DNA of 15,550 bases, from the NCBI GenBank assembly GCA_021802085.1, contig JAKAAZ010000074.1, positions 1 through 15,550 of the forward strand, given 5' to 3'. The translations under genes and the position numbers were made by a program. The notes under the pieces are model-generated. The model worked only from the letters and a program-made list of their open reading frames with translations. It had not been told where the DNA came from and did not search any database. This document shows positions 7,441 to 15,004 of this stretch, piece after piece. Positions within the stretch are counted from its first letter, which is position 1, and the number at the start of each line of letters is the position of its first letter. Origin of the DNA: Acidobacteriota bacterium. GTDB taxonomy: Bacteria; Acidobacteriota; Terriglobia; Terriglobales; Acidobacteriaceae.

Positions 7441-10256
7441 GGCTCTAACCGTTGCCAATCGTCTGCGGCGGAAAAATTCTCCTGGCCCTCGTCGTCGGCG
7501 TCTTCCGCAGCGTCTCCCGTCTCGCCAATCCTGCACAACAAAGCCTGCGCGCAATATTTGCAGGTCTCGCTTCCATTTTTCGGGTCAACCACAGCCGTGC
7601 CAAGTCGAAAATCTTCCGCCAATCGTGTCAGTGTTCCGCTCCACTCTGCCTGCTGCTGTTCCATTTCTTCTGCCGATAGACTGGCGCGCTTGTTTTTCGC
7701 CGTTCCGGACGATACCGGGAAAATTCCTGGAAGAGAACCGACCACTGTGAAGCCGACGTTCCTTGCGTGCAGCCCCGCGAAAGCAATTCCCACCAGAGGA
7801 TTGTTTTTCGACGCGGATCGTTGCCGCAAAACTGCGTAGGCCGGAAGCTGCGGCTCGTCGGGACGGTCGCCGTCGCACGCGTTGGCATTCACAGCTCCCG
7901 TCTTGTAATCCATCAATACAATGCCGTTCGCCACAGCGTCGATTCTGTCGATACGGCAGCGCAGTTCGATGCCGCCCAAGTGTGCAGCTTCCAGCGTGTC
8001 TTCCGTCTTCAGCACGGTAAAGTCCGCGCGCTGCTTTTCCATTTCCAGCCATGTCAGCAGCCGTTCTTCCACGCGGTCTGCCTCGATCTCAAGCAGCGAT
8101 CTTTGCCATGGCTCATCGGCGTGCTCGAAAAATCTTCGTAAAGCGTTGCGAATGTGCCCGCGCAAAACCTGGCGAAGCTGCTCGTCCGTGCTCTCCAGCA
8201 ATTTCTGCCGAAACTGAGTCTCGCTCCAAAAATTCTGCAGGACCTCATGCACAATCGTTCCCTGCGCGGTGGCGGACAGTCCGTTCGCAGGCTCGGCAAG
8301 TGGTTCGCTACCGAGGCGAAACTCCGCTAAGGCGCGAAATGGGCAGGCGGCTTGCTGTTTCAGAAAAGTGACACCGCCACGTACCCGATCAGCCTGGAAC
8401 GAAACCGCAGGTTCTTCATCCACCGCTTCTAGCGCTCCAGAATCCCTCTTCCTCTCCACGCGATTCTGGTCCGGCAAGAAATCTTCGACCGCGATCATGG
8501 AAGTGTTCGGCAAGAGCTCCCGGACCAATGGTGATACGGCAATCTCCGGGCTAGGAACATGCGCGCTCGCCGTCGTCGGATCGCTTTCCTGCAGCGCAAA
8601 ACTGACAACCGCATTCTTCGCGGAGCCAAGAATCCTCTTCGTTGCGCGCAGCGCAAAGCTGTAGTCTTCTTCTGGATCGGCATAGGGCATGTGGACCGCG
8701 CGCTGCACGGGCCATGGAAGGAAAGGCTGTGCATGTCCGTGGGGCGGCCAGTTGCTCGCCTGCGCATTCATCCACCAGATTTGGTCGAACAAAAGCCCTG
8801 CCGACTCGGAAGCTCCAAGAATCTGTACCGGAGCATTCTTCGTCTCGAGGGTAAAAAGCATATTCGTCGCCAGGGTTTTCAGCCTTTCCATCGCCGCAGA
8901 AAACGTTACCAGGCCAGTGACGGCATTCAGGGAAGAAAGTTCATTGAGCAGCACATTCCATCGCCGCAGCAGTTGGTAGTCGGTGCTGTCAGTCGCCGTC
9001 AGTAGATGCCAATCAGCCGCGGCCAGAAGCTCTTCAATGCATTCGCGCCAATCGGCAAAGGAACGGCTTCTGTCCAGGACTTGGCGGTTTGCCGCCGCAG
9101 AAACGCGCTCGATGGTTCGCCGCAGAGACGCGGCGTCTTCATTGTTCCCGGCCTGCGATAACCATTGCCGAAATGTGAAAAGGGAAACGGAGCCGCCCAA
9201 TTGATAGTCGCGGTCGCGAAAGTTTTTATCCAGCACCGCGCGAGCATCCACAGACCCGGCACCGAACCCTCCATGCACCAGCAGCCAGGAAATTTCCTCC
9301 GCAGGCATCGCCTCCTCCAGCCATTGCAACAGCGTCAGCGCGGTGCGAATCGGCTGCATGCGGTGCATGGAAGCGCCAAGGGAAAACTCATACGGCAATC
9401 GCGCGCTCGACGTGTGGACGTCCATGGATGACGGCGCGAGGACCCTCCGAAATGTTGCATCGATCCGATCGCGCATCTCTCCGAGGGCTGGAACGATGAC
9501 GCCAATTCGCTGGCTTGGATTTTCAAGAAGTGTGGTCCGTATCCAGCGCGCCGCAGCCTCAATCTCTTCTTCCAGCGTGTGCGTATAGACAATTGCGTGC
9601 GCGTGAACTGCCGCGCCTGTTGCCTGTTCCAACTCAACCATTTCCACATCGCAGCCATACGAGCGAAGAGCATCGATCAGCAGACGTTGCGATGGCGTCG
9701 TCCGGTCGAAGCCGACCAGAAAGATTCTTTCCGGCAATTGGATCTTGCCGGAACCAACCACTGTGGCGAGCGCGGCTTCAATCAACGAGGACGACAGAAA
9801 AGAAGATCTCCGGCAAAGCTTTTCCAATTCCATCGCCCACCGGGCAAAGGCCTGCGCATCCATGCTGCTATCGCTCCGCACATCCTGCAGGGGAATTCGA
9901 TAGTGCTGCATGGCTTCCCATGCTTGCTGCGCCTGCTCGGCCAGACCTGTTATCGACAATGTCCGCGCGGCGGCTTCATCCCGTTCCAACACCTGCCGCC
10001 AAAGCTCAGCCTCCTGCGCGCCGGTCAGCGGTACCCGCGACTCGGCCCCGCATAGAATTGCGGCATTCCACAGCGTGCCCAGCCACGGTTCCCAGGCCAG
10101 AATCTGTGGCGACCGCCAGCCATGGTTCCCACTGGCCTGTTGCTCCTGGTTGTACAGTTGCCGCAACGCGCGCGCGGCACGCACCGTACTGGTGATGGCG
10201 ACCGCGCCGTCGATGTTCTGCTGCAATGCCAGCAACAATTCTTGTTCAGTATGCAT
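7437..10256 (-). CDS. addB: AddB-like helicase-fold nuclease subunit with Fe-S cysteines
   Basis: This 939-residue protein is the partner of AddA. The N-terminal two thirds resemble an inactivated superfamily-1 helicase fold: at the P-loop position the sequence reads AVAITSTVRAARALRQLY, with no GxGKT/S, as in AddB-like 'probable DNA repair' proteins of several phyla. The C-terminal part is a PD-(D/E)XK nuclease with GTIVHEVLQNFW, CRIDRIDAV and LMDYKTGAVN (Asp783, Lys785). Cys638 (ACPFRALAEF) and a CKYCAQALLC cluster (Cys899, Cys902, Cys908) give the C...CxxCx5C pattern that holds a 4Fe-4S cluster in AddB enzymes. The start is uncertain: ATG 10256 fits the family length, ATG 10292 adds 12 residues, and TTG 10337 adds 27; none has a strong ribosome-binding site. 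The stop TGA overlaps the addA start (ATGA). Confidence 0.88.
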   Translation of the reverse strand: MHTEQELLLALQQNIDGAVAITSTVRAARALRQLYNQEQQASGNHGWRSPQILAWEPWLGTLWNAAILCGAESRVPLTGAQEAELWRQVLERDEAAARTLSITGLAEQAQQAWEAMQHYRIPLQDVRSDSSMDAQAFARWAMELEKLCRRSSFLSSSLIEAALATVVGSGKIQLPERIFLVGFDRTTPSQRLLIDALRSYGCDVEMVELEQATGAAVHAHAIVYTHTLEEEIEAAARWIRTTLLENPSQRIGVIVPALGEMRDRIDATFRRVLAPSSMDVHTSSARLPYEFSLGASMHRMQPIRTALTLLQWLEEAMPAEEISWLLVHGGFGAGSVDARAVLDKNFRDRDYQLGGSVSLFTFRQWLSQAGNNEDAASLRRTIERVSAAANRQVLDRSRSFADWRECIEELLAAADWHLLTATDSTDYQLLRRWNVLLNELSSLNAVTGLVTFSAAMERLKTLATNMLFTLETKNAPVQILGASESAGLLFDQIWWMNAQASNWPPHGHAQPFLPWPVQRAVHMPYADPEEDYSFALRATKRILGSAKNAVVSFALQESDPTTASAHVPSPEIAVSPLVRELLPNTSMIAVEDFLPDQNRVERKRDSGALEAVDEEPAVSFQADRVRGGVTFLKQQAACPFRALAEFRLGSEPLAEPANGLSATAQGTIVHEVLQNFWSETQFRQKLLESTDEQLRQVLRGHIRNALRRFFEHADEPWQRSLLEIEADRVEERLLTWLEMEKQRADFTVLKTEDTLEAAHLGGIELRCRIDRIDAVANGIVLMDYKTGAVNANACDGDRPDEPQLPAYAVLRQRSASKNNPLVGIAFAGLHARNVGFTVVGSLPGIFPVSSGTAKNKRASLSAEEMEQQQAEWSGTLTRLAEDFRLGTAVVDPKNGSETCKYCAQALLCRIGETGDAAEDADDEGQENFSAADDWQRLEP

Positions 10257-10298
10257 CTGTGGTCCGTGTGGCCCCATGGCGAGCGGAGACATTTCAAC

Positions 10299-10304
10299 GT
10301 TATA
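10299..10304 (-). promoter_or_regulatory. Possible -10 element for addB-addA
   Basis: On the minus strand the divergent gap reads TTGTATAACG. TATAAC matches a sigma-70 -10 box at four of six positions, but no convincing -35 is seen 16-18 bases upstream. If real, it would start transcription near 10293, favouring the ATG at 10256 for addB over upstream starts. The evidence is weak. Confidence 0.22.
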
Positions 10305-10361
10305 CAACTCAGGAACCGAGCACCACTCCAAAAGCAATCCTCTCGATGGTATGCTTTGCAG

Positions 10362-10733
10362 ATGAGGCGTTGGGCTGCGTGCTTTCTGCTGCTGTTGACG
10401 GTTCTATTGCCGTTGCAGCCCCTCTTCGCCGGCGTACAAGCGGATGCCAGTCTGCCCGCCTGCTGCCGCCGGGACGGTGCGCATCACTGCATGATGTTGC
10501 AGGCGATGATGGCGATGGCCGCCTCCGGCACGCAATGTTTCGTCACCTCATCTCCGTGCCCATTGTGGAAGGTGGCGGTAATTCCCGCGCTGGTTGCTAC
10601 CGTTGGTTCGTCGATTCCATCGGCGTCTCGACCCGCCATGGTGGGGGTTATCGTCGTTGCCGCCCCAGCGTTCTCCTTCGTGCGTTTCGCGCGGCTACGC
10701 TCCACGCGCGCCCCTCCAGTCCTAGTCCTCTAA
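10362..10733 (+). CDS. Small exported Cys/His/Met-rich protein (PACCRRDGAHHC motif)
   Basis: This 123-residue protein begins with a clear signal peptide: MRRW, then a hydrophobic run AACFLLLLTVLLPLQPLFAG, with possible cleavage near residue 23-29. Just after the expected cleavage site comes PACCRRDGAHHCMM, with Cys34, Cys35, His41, His42, Cys43, Met44 and Met45, followed by Met49, Met50, Met52, Cys59 and Cys66. A second hydrophobic stretch (residues about 83-112) and a short basic, proline-containing tail follow. The thiol/imidazole/thioether cluster looks like a soft-metal site, perhaps copper, but no named domain is recognised. The start is supported by the signal peptide rather than by a ribosome-binding site, which is poor. 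It is divergent from addB and about 160 bases upstream of the TonB receptor, pointing the same way. I recall similar motif-bearing small proteins in Acidobacteriota; function is unknown. Confidence 0.72.
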   Translation: MRRWAACFLLLLTVLLPLQPLFAGVQADASLPACCRRDGAHHCMMLQAMMAMAASGTQCFVTSSPCPLWKVAVIPALVATVGSSIPSASRPAMVGVIVVAAPAFSFVRFARLRSTRAPPVLVL

Positions 10734-10884
10734 ATCCGTCTCCTTCAAAAGAATTCTGATCCGGCAGCAGACCTGCCGATACACCCCGGCGTCTGCGTCC
10801 CGTCTCCTGCCTGATGGGATGCACTCCGCGACCATCCTCACCGGCCCTGCCGATGTCGGCTTGTATTGCCCTGAGAGGGGAAAA

Positions 10885-10890
10885 AGGGAA
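10885..10890 (+). promoter_or_regulatory. Ribosome-binding site of the TonB receptor
   Basis: AGGGAA ends three bases before the ATG at 10894, with a second purine-rich GAGAGGGG at 10873-10880. This decides the start at 10894 over the in-frame ATG at 10819, because the signal peptide also begins at 10894. Confidence 0.55.
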
Positions 10891-10893
10891 ACG

Positions 10894-13239
10894 ATGCGGA
10901 AACATCTGAACATCACATTCCTTGTCTTTTTTCTTTCGCTATACAGTCTGCATGCGCATGCAACTGTATTCGGCGAATTGCAGGGCATTGTGCACGATCC
11001 ACAGCATCGCCCCATCGCGAATGCGCTGGTCACGATTCATGCCGCCGACTCCCAATTTATCCAGACAGCCCACACCGACCGGAATGGCTATTTTTCTTTT
11101 CCAACTCTGCCCTTAGGCAACTACATAGTTTCGATTTCCAGTTCAGGCTTCGATCTGCTGCAACAGACCATCAAGGTGTTTGCCGACAACTCCCCTATCC
11201 TTCACTTTCCCTTGCAGGTTGGCAGCATCCAGCAGTCTATCCACGTCACCGCCCAATCGAACGTTGTCAATGGAAACTCCGTCACCCCTACTACCCTCAT
11301 CAGTCGCCGCGACATCGCCCACACGCCGGGAGCAGACCTCACCGACAGCCTTGCCATGATTACGGACTATGTGCCCGGCGCCTACATGGTGCATGACATG
11401 CTGCATATGCGCGGCGGCCACCAGGTGAGTTGGGAGATCGATGGCGTCGAAATTCCCAACACTAACATCGCAGACAATCTGGGCCCGCAGATCGATCCCA
11501 AAGACATCGGCAATCTCGAAGTGGAGCGGGGCAGCTATAACGCGGACGTCGGCGATCGAACCTATGGCGTCTTCGACGTGTCTCCACGGACCGGCTTTGA
11601 ACGCAACAACGAAGCCGAGCTTCTTCTCAGCGCAGGAAGTTACTATCAGACCAACGATCAGCTCAACTTTGGCAGCCATACGGAGAAGTTCGCGTACTAT
11701 GCCAGCCTGAATGGAAACCGGACGAATTATGGTCTAATGCCACCCGTCCCGCAGCCGTACCATGACGCCGCGAACGGTTACGGCGGATTTTCTTCCTTGG
11801 TCTACAACCGGACGCCACGCGACCAATTGCGGCTGGTGTCGCAATTGCGCACGGACTATTTCCAGGTCCCCTATGATCCCAACCCGAACGACTACGAAAA
11901 CCAACAGTACAACTCCAGCGGCCTGCGCGATAGCCAGCATGAACTCGATGGATTTTCCGTCTTTTCCTGGGTGCACACCTTCAGCCCCACAACCTTCCTG
12001 CAGCTATCGCCGTACTACCACTACAACAGCGCCAACTACACTCCCCGCCCGAACGAAACTCCCGTGGCGACCGTCTCCGATCGGGCATCCAATTACGCCG
12101 GCCTGCAGGCTTCCCTGACAACGCAAATCGCCAAGAATACGTTGGAAGCCGGCTTCTATTCTTTTGGTCAGCATGACAGTTATAAGTTCGGCGTATTCAA
12201 TCCCGGCCAAGACCCAAATGTCCCGTGCCAGAGTCCAACCAGCCCCGGTTACAACCCCTTGGCTTTCCCGATCTGCAGCACTGCCATCGGTGGCATTACT
12301 GAAGAGTACGTCTCGGACAATTTCAAAGCGACGAGCTGGCTCACTCTCATCGCCGGCCTGCGCGCATCGCAATTCACCTCCGCCATTACGGAGATCGAAA
12401 ACGATCCACGCTTTGGAATCGCCATCCAGATCCCAAAAATCGACTGGGTGTTCCGCGCGTTCTACGGCCGCTACTATCAGCCACCGCCGCTACTCACCGC
12501 ATCCGGACCGTTGCTAAATTATGCGCACAGCAACAATACAGCATTTCTTCCTTTACATGGCGAACGGGACGAAGAGCATCAATTCGGGGTGCAAATCCCG
12601 TTCCGCGGCTGGCTCCTGGACGCAGACAACTTCGAAACACGCGCCAACAATTTTCTCGACCACTCGAACGTCGGTGAGTCCAATATTTTCTTCCCCGTCA
12701 CGATCGACGGAGCGCTCATCCAGGGGTGGGAACTTACTCTCAACTCGCCAATGCTGTGGCGCTTCGGGCAGGCGCATCTTGCTTATTCGAACCAACTGGC
12801 ACAGCAGCGCGGCGCCATAACCGGCGGGCTGGCTTGCGTTCCCATTACGGCCCCCCAGTGCGATTCCAGTTTCAACTACGTTCCGCTCGATCATGACCAG
12901 AGAAATACACTTAACGTCGGCATGAATGCAACGTTTCCAGGCAACGTCTACGGCTCGTTCAATTTCTACTACGGCTCGGGTTTTACGAACGGAGACTATG
13001 GCGATCCCAACTCGCCGTATCCAGGTGAATATCTGCCGCATGACACCAACCTAAGCCTTTCGCTGGGAAAAACGTTTCGCAAAAATACCACGGTCGCCAT
13101 CAACGCCACGAATGTAACCAACCATCGTGTGTTGCTGGACAACAGCCTCACCTTTGGCGGCTTTCATTACAACGCCCCGCGCCAGTTCTACGGCGAGGTG
13201 CGCTACCATTTCAGCTACGGCAGCCTGTTTCATAAATAA
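10894..13239 (+). CDS. TonB-dependent outer-membrane receptor with carboxypeptidase-regulatory-like domain
   Basis: This 781-residue receptor imports a ligand across the outer membrane using TonB energy. It starts with a signal peptide (MRKHLNITFLVFFLSLYSLHAHA). A carboxypeptidase-regulatory-like beta-sandwich follows (about 28-110: LQGIVHDPQHRPIANALVTI, TDRNGYFSFPTLPLGNYIVSISSSGF). The plug domain (about 120-235) contains MRGGHQVSWEIDGVEIPNTN and IGNLEVERGSYNADVGDRTYGV. The remainder is an aromatic-rich beta-barrel ending in RQFYGEVRYHFSYGSLFHK. Its length is on the short side for the large acidobacterial receptors (often about 1000 residues) and closer to classical metal/siderophore receptors. 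The plug has an unusual Met/His run (Met165, His167, Met169, His171, Met172, His176). The next gene, a CusF-SCO1 lipoprotein, starts 10 bases downstream, which suggests a copper-related ligand. Ligand identity is inference. Confidence 0.92.
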   Translation: MRKHLNITFLVFFLSLYSLHAHATVFGELQGIVHDPQHRPIANALVTIHAADSQFIQTAHTDRNGYFSFPTLPLGNYIVSISSSGFDLLQQTIKVFADNSPILHFPLQVGSIQQSIHVTAQSNVVNGNSVTPTTLISRRDIAHTPGADLTDSLAMITDYVPGAYMVHDMLHMRGGHQVSWEIDGVEIPNTNIADNLGPQIDPKDIGNLEVERGSYNADVGDRTYGVFDVSPRTGFERNNEAELLLSAGSYYQTNDQLNFGSHTEKFAYYASLNGNRTNYGLMPPVPQPYHDAANGYGGFSSLVYNRTPRDQLRLVSQLRTDYFQVPYDPNPNDYENQQYNSSGLRDSQHELDGFSVFSWVHTFSPTTFLQLSPYYHYNSANYTPRPNETPVATVSDRASNYAGLQASLTTQIAKNTLEAGFYSFGQHDSYKFGVFNPGQDPNVPCQSPTSPGYNPLAFPICSTAIGGITEEYVSDNFKATSWLTLIAGLRASQFTSAITEIENDPRFGIAIQIPKIDWVFRAFYGRYYQPPPLLTASGPLLNYAHSNNTAFLPLHGERDEEHQFGVQIPFRGWLLDADNFETRANNFLDHSNVGESNIFFPVTIDGALIQGWELTLNSPMLWRFGQAHLAYSNQLAQQRGAITGGLACVPITAPQCDSSFNYVPLDHDQRNTLNVGMNATFPGNVYGSFNFYYGSGFTNGDYGDPNSPYPGEYLPHDTNLSLSLGKTFRKNTTVAINATNVTNHRVLLDNSLTFGGFHYNAPRQFYGEVRYHFSYGSLFHK

Positions 13240-13249
13240 GGAAATGTAG

Positions 13250-14194
13250 ATGATATTGCCAGGAAGATCGAAGCAGGCTACGCGACGCCTTGGGTCTGCC
13301 GGACGGCTAGCCATGGCGCTTGGCTGTCTCTTCATCAGCTTGTGCGGATGCCATACGAACTCGAAGCAAGCCGGGGGAGGCAATGCGTCGGCCTCCTCGC
13401 AGAAACAATATTCTGTCCGCGGCAAAGTGATTTCTGTCGACCAGAAAGATGGCGTGATCGCGCTCGACACGGAAGAAATTCCAGGATTCATGGAAGCCAT
13501 GACCATGGCCTACACGTTGCAAGATCCGTCCGTTGCGTCCGAGTTGCATCCTGGCGACAAGATCACCGCTCAGTTACAGATCACCGGGCAGGGTGCGGTC
13601 CTCAGCCAGGTCGTTATCATCCAGCAGGCCAATCTGAATGTCCTGCCGCCGGTGCAGTATCACGTTCCTCAGCCCGGCGATGCGGTGCCGGATTTTCACT
13701 TTCGCAACCAAGGCAATCGCGAAATTTCATTGCGTCAATTCCGCGGCAAGGTGTTGGTGCTTACATTTATTTACACGCGCTGCCCCTTTCCCGAATACTG
13801 CCTGCGGATGAGCCGCAATTTTTCCCATCTGGATCAAATGCTGGCCAAAGATCCGAAGCTGTATGCGCAAACACATCTGCTCAGCATCAGCTTCGATCCC
13901 AAATACGACACTCCCGCGGTGTTACGCAGTTATGGCGGCGCGTACGCTGGCCGAAATACAAAAGAAACATTCCAACACTGGGATTTTGCCGCACCTTCTC
14001 AGGCACAACTTGCATCTGTATTGCAGTGGTTCGATGTAGGCGTTACTTCGGGCAATGGCACGGTGCAGACGCATTCCCTTTCCACCGCCGTCGTGGGGCC
14101 GGATGGAAAGATTCGCGCCTGGTATCCGACGAACACCTGGACACCGCAGCAAATATTGCAGGACGTACAACAGATTCTCGCCAAGGAAAAATAA
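13250..14194 (+). CDS. Lipoprotein fusing a CusF-like copper-binding domain to SCO1/SenC
   Basis: This 314-residue protein has a basic N-terminus, a hydrophobic segment and a lipobox-like LCGC with Cys34 as the probable lipidated residue, so it should be anchored in the envelope. Residues about 53-125 look like a CusF-type beta-barrel: YSVRGKVISVDQKDGVIALDTEEIPGFMEAMTMAY, with Met81, Met84 and Met86; CusF binds Cu(I)/Ag(I) through such methionines. A SCO1/SenC thioredoxin-like domain (about 135-312) follows: GDAVPDFHF, GKVLVLTFIYTRCPFPEYC, LLSISFDPKYDTP and THSLSTAVVGPDGKIRAWY. Sco proteins deliver copper to, or reduce, the CuA site of cytochrome oxidase. The metal residues would be Cys178, Cys184 and His275. 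The two cysteines are separated by five residues rather than the classical three. AAGGA about 8 bases before the ATG supports the start. It lies 10 bases behind the TonB receptor and 3 before gntK. Confidence 0.9.
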   Translation: MILPGRSKQATRRLGSAGRLAMALGCLFISLCGCHTNSKQAGGGNASASSQKQYSVRGKVISVDQKDGVIALDTEEIPGFMEAMTMAYTLQDPSVASELHPGDKITAQLQITGQGAVLSQVVIIQQANLNVLPPVQYHVPQPGDAVPDFHFRNQGNREISLRQFRGKVLVLTFIYTRCPFPEYCLRMSRNFSHLDQMLAKDPKLYAQTHLLSISFDPKYDTPAVLRSYGGAYAGRNTKETFQHWDFAAPSQAQLASVLQWFDVGVTSGNGTVQTHSLSTAVVGPDGKIRAWYPTNTWTPQQILQDVQQILAKEK

Positions 14195-14197
14195 GCG

Positions 14198-14725
14198 ATG
14201 GTGGTAGTAATCATGGGAGTGGCCGGTTCGGGTAAGACCACGGTAGGCCAGGCTCTGGCGCTCCGCACAGGCTGGCCATTTGGCGATGCAGACGATTTCC
14301 ATTCGCCTGCCAACCGCACCAAAATGCACGCCGGCATCCCATTGACCGATGAAGATCGCAAACCGTGGCTGCAAGCGATTCACGACCAGATTGCTCAATG
14401 GCTAAAAGACGGCGTCCATGGCATCGTCACCTGCTCGGCCCTGAAAGAATCCTATCGCAGCACGCTGACAGAAGGTGCCCCGCCGGGCTCTGTACACTTT
14501 GTCTTCTTGACCGGGCCAGCCTCGGTGATTCAGGAGCGCATGGAAGCCCGTCGCGGCCACTTCATGCCGGAGTCGTTGCTGCCTAGCCAGTTGGCAACGC
14601 TGGAGCCGCCGCACGACGCCATTCAGATTTCCATCACGCAAACGGTCCCTGCCATGGTCGAGGAAATCCTGGGCGCACTGCAAGCAGTCTCGTCCACTCC
14701 GTTGCAGCTTCGGCCTGCGCCCTGA
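14198..14725 (+). CDS. gntK: Gluconokinase (thermoresistant GntK type)
   Basis: This is a 175-residue cytoplasmic kinase that phosphorylates D-gluconate to 6-phosphogluconate with ATP (EC 2.7.1.12), feeding the pentose-phosphate or Entner-Doudoroff route. It has the P-loop GVAGSGKTT (residues 7-15, Lys13), the substrate-site motif DADDFHSPANRTKMHAGIPLTDEDRKPWL (30-58), CSALKESYRSTL (79-90), and the lid and C-terminal signature RRGHFMPESLLPSQLATLEPP (119-138). All match the GntK family at normal length. The ATG at 14198 starts 3 bases after the stop of the SCO1 gene, with AAGGA at 14183-14187 inside the end of that gene, so it is very probably co-transcribed. No gluconate transporter or dehydrogenase is nearby, and why it sits behind a copper-type gene is not clear. 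Confidence 0.93.
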   Translation: MVVVIMGVAGSGKTTVGQALALRTGWPFGDADDFHSPANRTKMHAGIPLTDEDRKPWLQAIHDQIAQWLKDGVHGIVTCSALKESYRSTLTEGAPPGSVHFVFLTGPASVIQERMEARRGHFMPESLLPSQLATLEPPHDAIQISITQTVPAMVEEILGALQAVSSTPLQLRPAP

Positions 14726-15004
14726 GGCGCGCTTCGATGGCGGCTTTCCTCCCGTCGCCGCGATCTGGTTCCGATCAACCCATAATCCGTCGATAAGGTT
14801 TGGAAGGGGTTGCGGCGAGGGGGATTTGGATCGCTGGCAGGAGTTTATGCGGCGCATCCGCCCTGCAAACAGGCTGCAACGGCCGTCGGCCGCCGTCTCC
14901 GGTCGCTGGTCAAACCCTCCAGCGTCGCTTCAAGACATAGTTCCACATTGGTCGATCAAAATCGGCTCAGGAAAATCCGTCGATACGCGTGCCGCTGCCT
15001 TCTC
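14726..15004. other. Non-coding stretch between gntK and the IS1380 remnant
   Basis: These 279 bases hold no convincing complete gene. Two exact copies of AATCCGTCGATA stand at 14784-14795 and 14974-14985. A TTG at 14826, preceded by GAGGGGG, opens a frame beginning LDRWQEFMRRIRPANRLQ, which may be the start of a gene cut by the IS element. The right part is probably the 3' non-coding region of the IS1380-type element, but I could not place its terminal repeat. No clear terminator hairpin was found after gntK. Confidence 0.4.

Noticed and set aside
9515..10195. 226-codon plus-strand frame opposite addB
   Set aside because: Low-complexity Pro/Ala/Arg composition opposite a real gene; no domain and no start signal.
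10226..10759. 177-codon frame overlapping the small exported protein gene
   Set aside because: Translation shows no signal peptide or motif, whereas the competing frame at 10362 has a clean signal peptide and a Cys/His motif.
10734..10893. Possible riboswitch or metal-responsive leader before the TonB receptor
   Set aside because: Only short hairpin-like pieces (GCAGACCTGC, CCGATGTCGG) are present. No cobalamin box or other known riboswitch core could be recognised by eye.
14726..14775. Rho-independent terminator after gntK
   Set aside because: The GGCGG...CCGCG segment pairs poorly and is not followed by a T-run.
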